The position numbers and the translations under genes are program-made. A model generated the notes under the pieces. The model was not told the DNA's origin. It saw only the letters and a program-made list of their open reading frames with translations, and did no database searches. This document shows, piece after piece, positions 36,701 to 45,773 of a DNA stretch of 64,000 bases. The stretch comes from Lytechinus pictus (lineage: Eukaryota; Echinodermata; Echinoidea; Temnopleuroida; Toxopneustidae). The stretch covers positions 41,081,920 to 41,145,919 of the forward strand of contig NC_087247.1 of the NCBI RefSeq assembly GCF_037042905.1, given 5' to 3'. The stretch's first letter is position 1, and each line of letters begins with the position of its first letter.

Positions 36701-36900
36701 TGCTAAAAATAAAAACAATTTTTATGTTTCTGGTAACTGATACATTGATAATATATTTGCTATCTTTGAAATGCAAATTATCAATTTAAATTGTATCAAA
36801 ATACAATGTGAACATCATACTTACCATGATATGGGGATGGTGATTTGTTAATGAATGATACAAGCTGGGTGGCAGCAGTCAAAACTTCCTTGGAATTCAT
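15700..36900 (-). CDS. DNPEP: Aspartyl aminopeptidase, complete 14-exon gene
   Basis: DNPEP is a cytosolic dodecameric zinc metallopeptidase of family M18 that removes N-terminal Asp or Glu from peptides. The 14 exons sum to 1407 bp and 468 residues (human about 475), all in phase with GT–AG introns. In the joined protein the metal ligands are His86 (GAHTDSP), Asp258 (SPRLDN), Glu296, Asp339 ([10 protein letters not shown]) and His433 (SMHSCREM). The general base is Glu295 (FDNEEVGS). Spacing matches human within 6–8 residues throughout. I take the start as the ATG at 36898–36900. The reading frame stays open 21 bp upstream to an acceptor at 36922, so an upstream exon could add residues. The stop is TGA at 15700–15702. 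No damage was seen. Intron 1 is 7614 bp and full of transposons; the other introns are 0.4–2.6 kb. Confidence 0.96.
16209..16425. repeat. Hairpin flanked by short direct repeats, in DNPEP intron 13
   Basis: The arm ACCTTTTGCTCACTACGC…GAATTACCTC (from 16231) is inverted at 16335–16380. GAACTTTCCTTTGT flanks it in direct orientation. A fragment of the same family lies at 37888–37955. Confidence 0.7.
16610..16777 (-). CDS. DNPEP: DNPEP exon 13 (His ligand)
   Basis: The exon is 168 bp, phase 0. It encodes [35 protein letters not shown] and REMSCTTGV. His433 is the last zinc ligand. A gtaaga sequence lies within the exon and is read as coding (VVRND). Confidence 0.96.
17670..17771 (-). CDS. DNPEP: DNPEP exon 12
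   Basis: The exon is 102 bp, phase 0. It encodes [19 protein letters not shown] and KIDVPLQ, matching human GPVIKVNSKQRYASNAVS. Confidence 0.95.
18177..18216 (-). CDS. DNPEP: DNPEP exon 11 (40-bp microexon)
   Basis: The exon is very short, with a tattacag acceptor and a gtaaga donor. It encodes [13 protein letters not shown] (human DKHEENHRPLFHK). Phase on both sides is exact, which makes this small exon secure. Confidence 0.93.
18685..18842 (-). CDS. DNPEP: DNPEP exon 10
   Basis: The exon is 158 bp. It begins [13 protein letters not shown] and contains [18 protein letters not shown]. It carries the Asp339 ligand and the conserved HxxH stretch. Confidence 0.96.
19445..20260. mobile_element. 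Foldback element, second copy, with nested hairpin
   Basis: It is a diverged relative of 9632–10212. Arms include AACTTTCATTGATTTACTTG and its mirror near 19510, and ACATTGCCAATGG. A separate hairpin (19915–20088) lies within it. Confidence 0.7.
19915..20088. mobile_element. Hairpin MITE (GTTTCATAAAGCT ends)
   Basis: The inverted ends are GTTTCATAAAGCTGTTCG and its counterpart at 20060–20078. AACGACTGGTGATCCTTTCTT-type arms surround a short loop. It interrupts the foldback, as comparison with the 9.6-kb copy shows. Confidence 0.8.
20529..20612 (-). CDS. DNPEP: DNPEP exon 9 (catalytic EE)
   Basis: The exon is 84 bp, phase 0. It ends in AVMLFDNEE. Glu295 is the general base and Glu296 a zinc ligand. 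The exon boundary falls directly after the EE pair. Confidence 0.95.
20985..21640 (+). repeat. Dispersed repeat, about 650 bp (TTAGCATAATTA family)
   Basis: It runs from AGGGGCCTCTGAGGCCCCC to GTAGATTATGCCCC. An inverted homologous copy lies at 34690–35335 and a tail fragment at 5220–5415. No coding potential was seen. Confidence 0.65.
22011..22088 (-). CDS. DNPEP: DNPEP exon 8 (bridging Asp ligand)
   Basis: The exon is 78 bp, phase 0. It encodes [19 protein letters not shown] and CSFGAIQ. Asp258 in PRLDN is the bridging metal ligand. Confidence 0.95.
22557..22664 (-). CDS. DNPEP: DNPEP exon 7
   Basis: The exon is 108 bp, phase 0. It encodes [17 protein letters not shown] and [16 protein letters not shown]. 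The last ten residues are close to the human sequence. Confidence 0.95.
23632..23719 (-). CDS. DNPEP: DNPEP exon 6
   Basis: The exon is 88 bp and encodes [19 protein letters not shown] and DISVPAAL. This variable linker is shorter than in vertebrates but keeps the LAT core. Confidence 0.9.
23981..24573. mobile_element. TIR element of about 590 bp in DNPEP intron 5
   Basis: The ends TAAAGGGGCCATT and ACGGCCCCTTAA are inverted. A separate hairpin MITE is nested in it at 24144–24307. Its class is unknown. Confidence 0.55.
24144..24307. mobile_element. 164-bp hairpin MITE (GCATAAAAC ends)
   Basis: The ends CTGGGGCCCGTTGCATAAAA and its mirror (TTTTATGCAACAGGCCCCAG) are inverted. The inner block ACCTGAGAAAACTC is mirrored as GAGTTTTCTCAGGT. 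Confidence 0.85.
24882..25006 (-). CDS. DNPEP: DNPEP exon 5
   Basis: The exon is 125 bp. It encodes [20 protein letters not shown] and [12 protein letters not shown], matching human VERPILRIPHLAIHL. It ends with two bases of a leucine codon that exon 6 completes. Confidence 0.95.
25636..25761 (-). CDS. DNPEP: DNPEP exon 4
   Basis: The exon is 126 bp, phase 0. It contains [19 protein letters not shown] followed by TVAGRVLVR. This segment, including WFDRDL, is nearly invariant in M18 peptidases. Confidence 0.96.
26438..26551 (-). CDS. DNPEP: DNPEP exon 3 (His zinc ligand)
   Basis: The exon is 114 bp, phase 0 at both ends. It encodes [19 protein letters not shown] and [11 protein letters not shown]. 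His86 is the first zinc ligand, and Asp88 is the conserved active-site aspartate of the HxD motif. Confidence 0.96.
29122..29210 (-). CDS. DNPEP: DNPEP exon 2
   Basis: The exon is 89 bp and encodes [20 protein letters not shown] and [10 protein letters not shown], matching human AGFSELKETEKW. Its splice acceptor lies only 83 bp from the end of the giant palindrome at 29294. Confidence 0.95.
29490..29885 (+). repeat. 31-bp tandem array, left arm of giant palindrome
   Basis: About a dozen units of 31 bp each contain the perfect 18-bp palindrome CATTATTTATAAATAATG followed by ATTATTTGTTTTT. Variant copies differ by A/G in TATAAA or TACAAA. More diverged units continue to about 30255. The inverted array is at 33175–33545. 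Confidence 0.92.
33175..33545 (-). repeat. 31-bp tandem array, right arm of giant palindrome
   Basis: It is the mirror of the left-arm array, with the same 18-bp palindromic core and the spacer AAAAACAAATAAT. Diverged units extend from about 32790. Confidence 0.92.
33863..36112. mobile_element. hAT-like TIR element (8-bp TSD), split by a nested insertion
   Basis: It is flanked by a perfect 8-bp duplication TGGTATCA (33855–33862 and 36113–36120). The ends are CCTGGGG… with CCACTTCCATTGACGAGTGG inside, mirrored on the right as CCACTCGTCAATGTAAGTGG. The native length without the inner insertion is about 595 bp. A related copy is at 61291–61990. The 8-bp TSD suggests hAT; no transposase is present. 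Confidence 0.8.
34214..35866. mobile_element. Nested TIR element with TA target duplication, 1653 bp
   Basis: The inverted ends are GGGGAGATCAGGGTTAGTTG and its mirror (one mismatch in 23). TA lies on both sides (34212–34213 and 35867–35868). The uninterrupted copy at 61.6 kb shows the empty site with a single TA. GGGGTAAGTTGGAACA-like motifs recur near both ends (about 34422, 34442, 35467, 35830). The middle (34690–35335) is an inverted copy of the 21-kb dispersed repeat. A TA duplication fits Tc1/mariner-type integration. There is no transposase ORF. Confidence 0.85.
36825..36900 (-). CDS. DNPEP: DNPEP exon 1, coding part (residues 1–25)
   Basis: It encodes [20 protein letters not shown] then PSPYH, matching human FVNRSPSPFH, and ends one base into a codon at a gtaagt donor. 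The acceptor tttgacag at 36922–36923 shows that at least one more 5' exon, coding or untranslated, lies upstream. Confidence 0.9.
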
Positions 36901-36921
36901 GGAGATAAAGTTTCCTATAAA

Positions 36922-38270
36922 CTGTCAAAACAGGACCATAACGGAAAAGTATGGATACTGACTAGTTAACAAGCGTAACATGGAAATACAACGCAGAGAA
37001 CATAGGCTACTAATGGTCAGCAACTTTAAAACTGAGCATGTGGAAGATCTGATAGAAAGATCTAAATAAATGCCAATTATTTAGATTTGACAGGAAATCT
37101 ATACTGAAAGCAAGCTATGGTAATATAGCCATTTCTCTCTCACATATGTTTGTTCATCCCTCTCTTAATTGTCAATTGCTTTTTTTATACTGTGTTTAAT
37201 ACCTTTCTTAATCATGTAATCAATTTTCAGGGGACTGCATTTCTGGCTTTTTTATGCAGTTCCCTATTTCATTTTCGCTTGTAAAAAGTTTCTCATATCT
37301 TGTATTATTTTAAATTCCAACAAAGAATGAAATCAATACAAATTGAACTGGAAAAAAAAATCAATTTTGTTAAGTCCGTCTCCTTTATAAAATTGCAAGT
37401 CTCAATCATTACTGTACCTTGTCTCACTATTGGCAATGCCGAACTGCTTTCCATGACAAAAGCAAAGATAACAGCATAACCATGGAACACCTTCCTAAAA
37501 ACACTTTAAAATGTAGGTCTTGCATTTTGCAAAAAAATGTTGTACTTAGAAATTCATTTTGTCAAAATATTTCGTACTGTCACATTGCATGTTTACAAGA
37601 TTGATGACACCATCAATAAATGAACTTGTGGGAAAGTGATGCATCATGGATGGCACTGCTTACATGAGGCAATACCCCTAACAATGTGTGTTTGACTGAG
37701 AAGAGGCCTGACTTGTCACAAAGTAAGTTTGAATTTATTCCCTCAAATGGTTCTCTGACTTATGCAGCTACCGTGAAAGGTCAGAGGGTTCACTGATGCC
37801 ATATTTCATGGCACTGCACTGATGTAATGGCATTTGAATCTTACTCTTCTTACCTCTCTTTGTTTTAGAATGGAATAATAAGCCTACTATTTTTCATTGT
37901 GTTGTGAGCAAAAGGTTGAATTTTACTTATTTTCATCCAACACTGATGAACTTTCATAATCGTAAGCCTATTATTGTTTTTTCATTGAAAAAAAGAGGGG
38001 AGTAACAATTAACTTTAGTACATGTACACTGAGTTTGATCAATCAGGAAATTGCAAATGGTTTGGTTTGAATTCATGATCAACCTACGAACACACAAGAG
38101 AATAAGCTTCCTTATTACTTAATTACAATGAAAAAAATTACTCTATTAAAGGCATTGGTAAAGTCAATGGTATTTAGGTAGGTGTAATGGCCAAGTTAAA
38201 TTTCAGTAAAGTAAACAAGGTGGTGTACAGGAGAGCAGCCCTTAACATCTCCAAATTGTTTCTTATCAAC
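36922..38270. other. Upstream of DNPEP exon 1: no further gene seen
   Basis: An upstream DNPEP exon and promoter should lie here or beyond, but I could not identify them. A repeat relic at 37888–37955 matches the 16.3-kb hairpin family. There is no obvious CpG island. Confidence 0.5.
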
Positions 38271-38616
38271 ATTTTCATTTCATTTCATTTATTTATTCCA
38301 AATTCTCATTAAAAAACATACAACATACAAATCAAAGAATAAACTATATACAAATAAAGATACAAAAATAGAAATACATTTAACAAGAGAATATGAGGGA
38401 GCCAGCATAGGCCAATGGCCTTTCTAAGGCTGGGCTCCCGAGACCATAATATAATCATAATAATCATAAAAGAGAGAGAGAGAAAGTACTGTAAACATAA
38501 TTATATGGGTGGATGATAAGGCAATACAACTTATTTTCAAATTTATTTATACATGTAGGCATCAATAAGGAATTTTTTATATCTGTTTTTGAAAGAGGCA
38601 AGAGATGGGCATCTTT

Positions 38617-39360
38617 TTATTTCTTTAGGTATTTTGTTCCATAAAATAACTCTGCATATTTTACAGAATTTCTAGAAGATTCATAATTCAACAAAGGTAA
38701 ATATAAATCACTGGATTGTCTTGTTGAATAAGAATGGACATTTGAAGTCAATTCAAAGTATTTTGTGAATATGGGAGGAAGCAACTGGTGCTTAAACATA
38801 TACATAAAAGATGCTATTTGTAAATTGTAAATATAAAATTTTTTAAGAACTTTAAATTTATAGAATAAAGGTCCAGATGGTGTTCTAGGGTTGGAGTTAT
38901 TAATTGCTCTTAATGCTCTCTTCTGTAAGACAAAGACTCTATTTAAATGTGTTTGAGCACAGCTACCCCAAGTCATTGTGTCGTAAGATAAATGTGGTAA
39001 AATTGTTGCATTATAAATGTATAATAGAATTTGATGACGTGGTATGAAATGTCTTATTCTAAATATAACACCAATAGCACAAGATATTTTTTGTAAAATT
39101 ACATTTACATGAGAAGACCATGACAGGTTTTCATCAAGAGTGATTCCAAGAAAATTAATTGTAGAAACTTGTAATATGTTTTTATCGTTCAAGTAGATAT
39201 CACTAAGATTGTCAAAAAGTTTCTTATTTTTTGTTTTGAATATCATATAATTTGTCTTAGAAGATTTAATAACCAACTTATTTACAAGAAACCACTCTCC
39301 GATCCTAGGTATTTCTACATTCATGATAGAATTTAAATCGACAATACTTTTACTTGACAA
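38617..39360 (-). pseudogene. LINE ORF2, RT thumb and C-terminal part
   Basis: The 247-residue frame contains VPRIGEWF-like sequence (IPRIGEWFLVNKLVIKSSKT), INFLGITLDENLSWSSHV, ILPHLSYDTMTWGSC and LQKRALRAI. These are standard post-catalytic motifs of jockey/CR1-group LINEs. It is out of frame with the preceding RT piece. Confidence 0.88.
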
Positions 39361-39775
39361 AAAAAACTTGTTTCATCTGCAAAAATAATAGGGCACAGTT
39401 GGTGACTAACATATTGGACATCATTGATATATAATAAAAATAAGGGGCCGAGGATTGAACCTTGTGGCACGCCTGTGTTTATTTGCAGTAATGGCGAATT
39501 TATACCATTGATGGATACAAACTGTTGCCTGTTACTCAAATAACTCTTAAACCATTCTAAAAAAGTACCTCTTATACCATAATGATGAAGTTATATAATA
39601 GAATTTTGTGATTTATTGAGTCAAAAGCTTTTGACAAGTCCAGAAATATACCCAACCCAATGTTTTTGTTTTCAAATGCTGTATTGAGATTTTCAATAAA
39701 TTCCAACAGAGCCATGCATGTAGAATGTCCGGATCGAAATCCAAATTGTTTATTCTATAACATATTATGTTTGTT
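39333..39775 (-). pseudogene. LINE ORF2, RT palm with mutated catalytic site
   Basis: Upstream in another frame are [17 protein letters not shown] and [15 protein letters not shown]. Then come RQQFVSINGINSPLLQINTG and [18 protein letters not shown]. The expected F/YADD box reads FADE, so one catalytic aspartate is lost. At least one frameshift separates the pieces. Confidence 0.88.
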
Positions 39776-40414
39776 TATGAAGGACATTAGTTTGTTATAA
39801 ACTAATTTTTCAAATACCTTTGAGAAAATAGATAAAAGTGAAACTGGACGATAGTTTGTACACAAATGTTTATCTCCTTTTTTAAATAAAGGCAAGACTT
39901 TGGCTATTTTCAAAGATTCTGGAAAGCATCCAGTTTCAATGGAAATATTAAATATATGAGACAGTACTGGAGCTATTACATGAATTGACTTTTTTAAAAC
40001 TCTGCTATCGATTTCATCATGCCCTGGGCTCTTGCCATCTTTTAATCCCAATACAGCATTTATAACATCAGCTTCAGATATGGCTGTACAAAAGAATAAA
40101 TGTGGGTAAACAGTAGTTAAAAAGTCTGATGGATTCTTGTTACAAAGAGGTATGGTATCAAGAATACTATCTCCAGTGGAAACAAAATATTGATTAAAAT
40201 GCAACAAAATATCACAAGGTTCTGTTAAACAAGTATTGTCAACCATCAGAGATGGAAATTCAGGTTTCTTTTTGTTTTTCAAAACATTATTAATTACCTT
40301 CCAAGTTCCCTTTAAATCATTTTTATCGGAACCAAACTTTCTTTCATAATAATCTCTTTTAGCTTTTCTAATAGCAGAATTTACAATATTCTGTTGCTTT
40401 TTATTTATAAACAA
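39755..40414 (-). pseudogene. LINE ORF2, linker and RT fingers
   Basis: The 219-residue frame contains IRKAKRDYYERKFG, GTWKVINNVL, LKDGKSPGHDEIDSRVLKKS, KIAKVLPLFKKGDKHLC and NYRPVSLLSIFSKVFEKLVY. This is the expected order for the N-terminal RT region. Confidence 0.9.
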
Positions 40415-40499
40415 TTTCTCTGTATGATGTTGGATTTTTAATAGGGAAATTCTTTTTACGACAAAGCATTTTCAAGGATTTATTATACCAGGGGTTCCT

Positions 40500-41179
40500 T
40501 TACATTTTGTTTTCTCTATATTCAAGCTTAGGAAAATGTGTATTATACAATCTACTGAATACATTCATAAATGCATCATACATATTGTTTACATCAAGAT
40601 TGTTAGAGGAATCAACAAGTACGGTATTCCAATCGATGTCCTGCAATGAAGAACAAAAAGATAAAATATTTTCTTCATTAATAACTCTAACCCTTGGTGA
40701 TGAGTGATATGATTTTACCCCTGGTGAATCAATATCAGACAGTGTATTAACTAAATATGGGCATGTGATCACTTATCGGGTATGTTATAATACCAGACAA
40801 AGAAATATTATTAAAATCATTTACAAAAATATTGTCTAACAAAGTAGAAGTTTCGATCGTGACTCTGGTGGGTTTACTAATAACAGGTGTAAATGCATAT
40901 GAACTCATAAATTGTAGAAGTTCAGATGACTATACTACATAACGAATCGTGTAAAAAATGATCAATGTTAAAATCTCCCATTATGTAACAGGATTTGTTT
41001 TCATTAACAATTCGAAAAAACGTTGGTTCAATATATTCTTTAAAAGAAAGTATTGACTGAGATGGTGGTCTATAAATAATGCCCACAATAACATTATGTC
41101 TATTAAACTTCAGTTCAATAAATAATGTTTCAACTTCGTTAACAAATAAATTTAAGTCAGTACGTATTTTATAATTCAA
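40500..41179 (-). pseudogene. LINE ORF2, endonuclease C-terminal half and linker
   Basis: The frame at 40922–41179 contains VIVGIIYRPPSQS and SCYIMGDFNIDHF, the GDFN endonuclease motif. The frame at 40500–40772 encodes the post-endonuclease linker. A frameshift or stop separates them. Confidence 0.82.
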
Positions 41180-41207
41180 TGTATCATTTTAATATGAAAC
41201 AAGTGGA

Positions 41208-42147
41208 ATGCCTCTGGCCGTCTCACCTGCATCACGCGATTCAATATAGCAGCAGTGCTGATTTTGAAAACTACTATAACTCGCACAAGATGTTCAGTGA
41301 TACTTGGTTACTCTTATTTCCACGTTTTATGAACTAGACCAATACACTTATAGAGATATGATGGCAATTCAACAAATACCCCCAACGTGGCCAAAGTTCT
41401 TTGACCTTACATGACCTTTGACCTTGATCATGTGACCTGAAACTCGCACAGGATGTTCAGTGATACTTGATTACTATTATGTCCAAGTTTTATGAACTAG
41501 ACCAACACACTTTCAAATTTATGGCTGTAATTCAACAAATACCCCAATTTGGCCAAAGTTCATTGACCCTAAATGACCTTTGACCTTGATCATGTGACCT
41601 GAAACTTGCACAGGATGTTCAGTAATACTTGATTACTATTATGTTCAAGTTTCATGAATCAGATCCATAAACTTTCAAAGTTATGATGGTAATTCAACAG
41701 ATACCCCCAATTCGGCCAAAGTTCATTGACCCTAAATGACCTTTGACCTTGGTCATGTGACGTGAAACTCATGCAGGATGTTCAGTGATACTTGATTAAC
41801 CTCATGTATAAGTTTCATGAACTAGGTCCATATATTTTCTAAGTTATGATGACATTTCAAAAACTTAACCTTAGGTTAAGATTTTGATGTTGATTCCCCC
41901 AACATGGTCTAAGTTCATTGACCCTAAATGACCTTTGACCTTGGTCATGTGACATGAAACTCAGGCAGGATGTTCAGTAATACTTGATTAACCTTATGGC
42001 CAAGTTTCATGAACTAGGTCCATATACTTTCTAAGTTATGCTGTCATTTCAAAAACTTAACCTCAGGTCAAGATTTGGTGTTGACGCCGCCGCTGTCGGA
42101 AAAGCGGCGCCTATAGTCTCACTCTGCTATGCAGGTGAGACAAAAAC
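41208..42147 (-). repeat. TGACCTTTGACCT repeat, second copy, inserted in the LINE
   Basis: Four or more diverged units (cores near 41410, 41573, 41737 and 41927) are bounded by GTCTCACCTGCAT at 41210 and its inverse ATGCAGGTGAGAC at the right end. It splits the LINE endonuclease. The short inverted ends suggest mobility; no clear target duplication was found. Confidence 0.82.
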
Positions 42148-42183
42148 CAACACCACCACCAGTTCGATCCTTTCTTCCTTTGT

Positions 42184-42459
42184 TCACAAAATATAACCAT
42201 TTAAACTGAACACTGGTAATAAATTTTCATTATCTTTCAACCATGTTTCACTTATCCCTATAACAGAGAAATTAGTATTTATATTTGTTACACATGAATG
42301 GAGTTTATCAATATTCTTCTTAAGACTTCTCATGTTACAATGCATAAAAGATAAAGATGAATTATTGCACAAAGGTAAGTCTTTTAATTCATAATATGAT
42401 GAATCTAAGCATTTAATAGGGACATCGTCCATCAAGAATATGTATAGGTAATTGTACAA
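42184..42459 (-). pseudogene. LINE ORF2, endonuclease N-terminal half
   Basis: It contains LSFMHCNMRSLKKNIDKL and FSVIGISETWLKDNENLLP (the N-terminal and SETW motifs of apurinic-type endonucleases). Beyond it, RTGGGVGF is readable just before the inserted repeat at 42147. Confidence 0.88.
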
Positions 42460-42858
42460 AGCTCAACTTTGCCTGGCTCACAAAAAAGCTGTGACCTATA
42501 ATAACAGTTTGTATAGAAATTAATTGCCTGTCAAGTAAAATGAATAATAAAGATGCATTAAATACGGCAAAATACATGTACAATGAAAAAATTGAGGAAT
42601 TTGAATATAATCCAGATACAAAGTAGTAAATAACAAACAAACAAAAAAACTTTTAAAATCCAAGATAAATGTATGAACACTAGGGTAAATGACTATTGGT
42701 TGAAACAATATGGTGAATATGCCATCTGAACAGTTTTTCTTGCTAGATGAAGACAGTTTGTAAATTGCACTGACCCCTGATACATGTAGATTATAATTTC
42801 AGCAAATCTTCTTTACAATGTATGAAGTGCTTGGCTGTACTGCCATTACTCTTTGTAG

Positions 42859-43310
42859 TCAGTGCAAATATGTGGCCATCGGATGACCATGCAGCTTGAA
42901 CTTTATCACAGGTCTGTGTTGCGTGTAGAAGTTCTTTGATGTCAAGTCTTCATATACTGCGATTCCTGTACCTTTGAGTCGACTTCGGCTTTTTATCAAC
43001 ATTTGACGAACACGATAAGAGCAGAGCTTCGCAATGATTCCACAATTCTTCTTTTTGTCTTGATGACGCTTACCAACGCGATGTGAACGATCAATCTGCT
43101 CAAGGCGAAGGTCGATTCCCATCTTGTTAGCGATAGAAATCACAATGTCATTGGTAACATCATTCTGCTTTTCCTTAACACCGAAGACGCGCAGTTCTTC
43201 GCGAATATTGCTCCAAATCGTTGACATCATGTTGCAGTCGGTTGATGGTGTTGGATTTTAACTCTAGTTGACTCTCAACATGGGTTGACATATCTTCTAC
43301 TAACCACTTT
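42859..43310 (-). pseudogene. LINE ORF1 remnant (coiled coil plus RRM-like domain)
   Basis: The 123-residue frame contains ELRVFGVKE, DIVISIANKMGIDL, QIDRSHRVGKR and GTGIAVYEDLT. Upstream in another frame is ESQLELKSNTINRLQ then DVNDLEQYSR. This is the usual ORF1 layout of a nucleic-acid-binding chaperone. It is broken by a frameshift and truncated 5'. Confidence 0.8.
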
Positions 43311-43319
43311 GTTACAAAT

Positions 43320-43560
43320 GATTCAATCAAGTGTCCTCGAGTATAATGGGGTAAGGGATGTCGGTCTTAGCTCATCATATGAACTGATTACCTTCTCTTT
43401 TGGTATGGGAGTTTTAATATACACAAGTTTTTCCAGGCATTTAGGAAAGTGCCTTCCTGCAAGCGTTAATTGAATATATGCTAATTTTTCAGCAAGGTCC
43501 ACTGCAAACTCTTTGATGAGACGAATGGGCAATAGGATGCTTTGTTTGCCTTTAATATTC
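43320..43560 (-). pseudogene. Fragment of another LINE reverse transcriptase
   Basis: The frame at 43323–43532 contains EFAVDLAEKLAYIQLTLAG, HFPKCLEKL, TPIPKEK and YDELRPTSLTPLYSR, the first RT blocks of a LINE. It abuts the truncated ORF1 of the larger LINE. Confidence 0.75.
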
Positions 43561-44772
43561 TCAGAGCAAATAAATGTAGAAAGTGCCCCTGATGAATAAT
43601 TGGGGAGGGGAATCTGCAGGTAATGCTGGAAGTGAGTTTACTATCGGTTTTCAAATTTAAACGGCAACATGAATTATGATTGAACACGTGATTACAAAAC
43701 GCCATATGAGAAAAAAAGGTGTGTTCAATGTCCTCCATTCCTGGTTGTAAAAGTAAATGTCTTTTACATCATGATTCAAAGGAAAATCTGAACGTAAAAA
43801 AAGATCTGTTTGTAAACGCAATCAGCTCACATTTTACGACCTTCAGACTCGCGAATGTGACACTGCATGAACACGATTGAGTTGTGAAACACCTTTAAAT
43901 TTGCTCTCGCAGTGGAACTGTGGAAGCCTACACAAGCAGGTGCCAGAATTGACCTTTCTCGTGATGGGTCATACTGCGCACCGAAGCTGCGCGAATGAAA
44001 GCAGGAAATCTAAAGACAATCGACAAATAATAAAGCAATATTGACTGGCCTCGGGGCGATACGACACATATCGCCCAAACTAGATTTATATCTCCCGAGT
44101 CATAGACGAGGGTGATATCAATTTAGTGAGGGTGATATATGTCCTTATTATTATTATTTATAATATTAATAATTATTTATAATCTCGTATTAAATTTTAG
44201 TATTTGTTAAATAATAATTTTTATCTATGAATTGTTCTTCAAAACAGCATTTTGTAGCATCGCTAATTGAAGGTACGTCATAACGAAGCGGTTCAAGGGT
44301 CAGGCCTATTGTATTTGCTTTGTTGACAAACGGATCGAGGGGTCTACACGAGATTGGTCTGGTAAGAAACCTCTCATTTATAGTTCAATAATTTTTATCC
44401 CTTTATAAGCATTAGGCGTATAAAGGTTAATAGATAAATAAAATTCACCCTTAGAAACCGATTTCACCCTCTAACCATGGATTTCCTAGGGAAATCCATC
44501 CGGGTGTGGAGGTCTCGCTTATATGCGTCTATGGGAGGGGGTTCAAGGCTTCATGTACCTCGAGCGAAGTTCGTGCAGGCTCCACTCCACATCACTACCG
44601 CTACACTACGCTCCACCTACCCGAACTTCGAGACCGTGAACTCGATCTGATATTCCGAGTGACAACTGAGGTGCGATTTTATGGGGGGAAAATATAAAAT
44701 TCATGCAACGTACATCACGATCTTTAAAAACAATTAAAACTAATATTCTTACTTTACACAAAGTTTCACTTT

Positions 44773-45046
44773 TTTTCCATGCTTCTATCAGTCTCAAAAT
44801 TGGTGATTTAGAGCCAACATGGAGTTCCTCACACGTATAAATAATTTGCTGCCGATTTCAAAACATCGCATGCGCGAGGGTCTGAGCTCGGACCGGACCA
44901 TGCAGGTACCTATAGTTTACCTCGCGCATATCGCATGCTGTGTTTTGAAATCGGCAGTGAATTATGTGTGAGGAACTTCATGTTGGCTTTAGTCCAAATC
45001 ACCAAAAAGACACCAATTTTGAGACTAGTGATAGAAGCATGGAAAC
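44773..45046. repeat. 270-bp hairpin element
   Basis: The arms of about 100 bp run from CCATGCTTCTATCAGTCTC to its mirror ending at 45042. The block TTTGAAATCGGCAG and its inverse flank a CpG-rich loop (44880–44930). Confidence 0.8.
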
Positions 45047-45341
45047 CACGCTCCCTGGGTTAGGAAACCATGTTAGAAAACCATGTTACAAATTGTTAGG
45101 AAATCATGTTAACCACCTATTTTTAGCTGGTACAAAGAAATGTTAAAACAGCTGTTTTCGACTCGCCGTACGCCATAGAACAAATGTGACCTGACCAAGG
45201 TACGGTATAACTTAACTTAAGTAATATTTCAGGGTTTTGCGAGGCATCCCCCCCCCCCATTCAGTCTTTCAGAATATACTTTGAGTGCCGCCCCCCCCCC
45301 CCCCCCCCCCGGGTTGTACTTGGCCAGCGGAAGTCCCGTGA

Positions 45342-45773
45342 TTAAACACAAGAGTCAAGACCCGTGATTAAACAGTCTAACTTTACCGGTTCCACCTTTG
45401 TGAATCTAGCGGCGTTCTTTTTATGCTTTCCCGTTTGAGAATGCTGTCTGAGATCAGCGTGATGAGCTCGAAGTGTGCAACGACAGAATCGGCAAGCAGC
45501 AGACTGTTCGTCCCCGGCAACTGGCATCAACCACTGAATAAAACACTCTTCTTCTTCCCATGCCCTGCAATACCTTCTTCTTGCATGTTTTCCCCACCGT
45601 CTATTCTTTGGCGTTTTTGGCGATTTTCCTTCAATTGACTCTTCCTCTCCATCATCAGCGGCATGAACAATTTCTTCTGCTGAATCAGTTGGCATATTCT
45701 CACGGGCCCACGCTGCAGCTATCACATTTTCCTCCGTTTCCATGCCAGGATTATTTTGAAATTCATTCTGCAT
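45342..45773 (-). CDS. BED-type zinc-finger ORF, 143 residues
   Basis: An acidic N-terminus (about residues 18–50) precedes a basic patch KNRRWGKHARRRYCR. A zinc finger follows with Cys94, Cys97, His111 and His117 (C-x2-C-x13-H-x5-H), preceded by aromatic CFIQWLMPVAGD. This pattern fits BED-type DNA-binding fingers, found in hAT transposases and in host factors derived from them. It is uninterrupted from ATG to stop. It may be a whole small gene, an exon of a larger one or a transposase remnant; no transposase catalytic part is seen nearby. Its GC content is higher than the flanks. Confidence 0.6.
   Translation of the reverse strand: MQNEFQNNPGMETEENVIAAAWARENMPTDSAEEIVHAADDGEEESIEGKSPKTPKNRRWGKHARRRYCRAWEEEECFIQWLMPVAGDEQSAACRFCRCTLRAHHADLRQHSQTGKHKKNAARFTKVEPVKLDCLITGLDSCV

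Larger units (their letters stand above)
38273..43320 (-). mobile_element. Degenerate two-ORF LINE (jockey/CR1-like)
   Basis: On the minus strand, in order, it has an ORF1 remnant (42859–43310), an ORF2 endonuclease split by a repeat insertion (42184–42459 and 40922–41179), a linker and a reverse transcriptase (38617–40414). The 3' tail is the short repeat AAATGAAATGAAATG at 38273–38293. Several frameshifts and a damaged catalytic motif make it inactive. Clade assignment is by general resemblance. Confidence 0.88.

Noticed and set aside
38617..41179. An active retrotransposon
   Set aside because: Frameshifts, a FADE instead of FADD box and an insertion in the endonuclease show it is dead.
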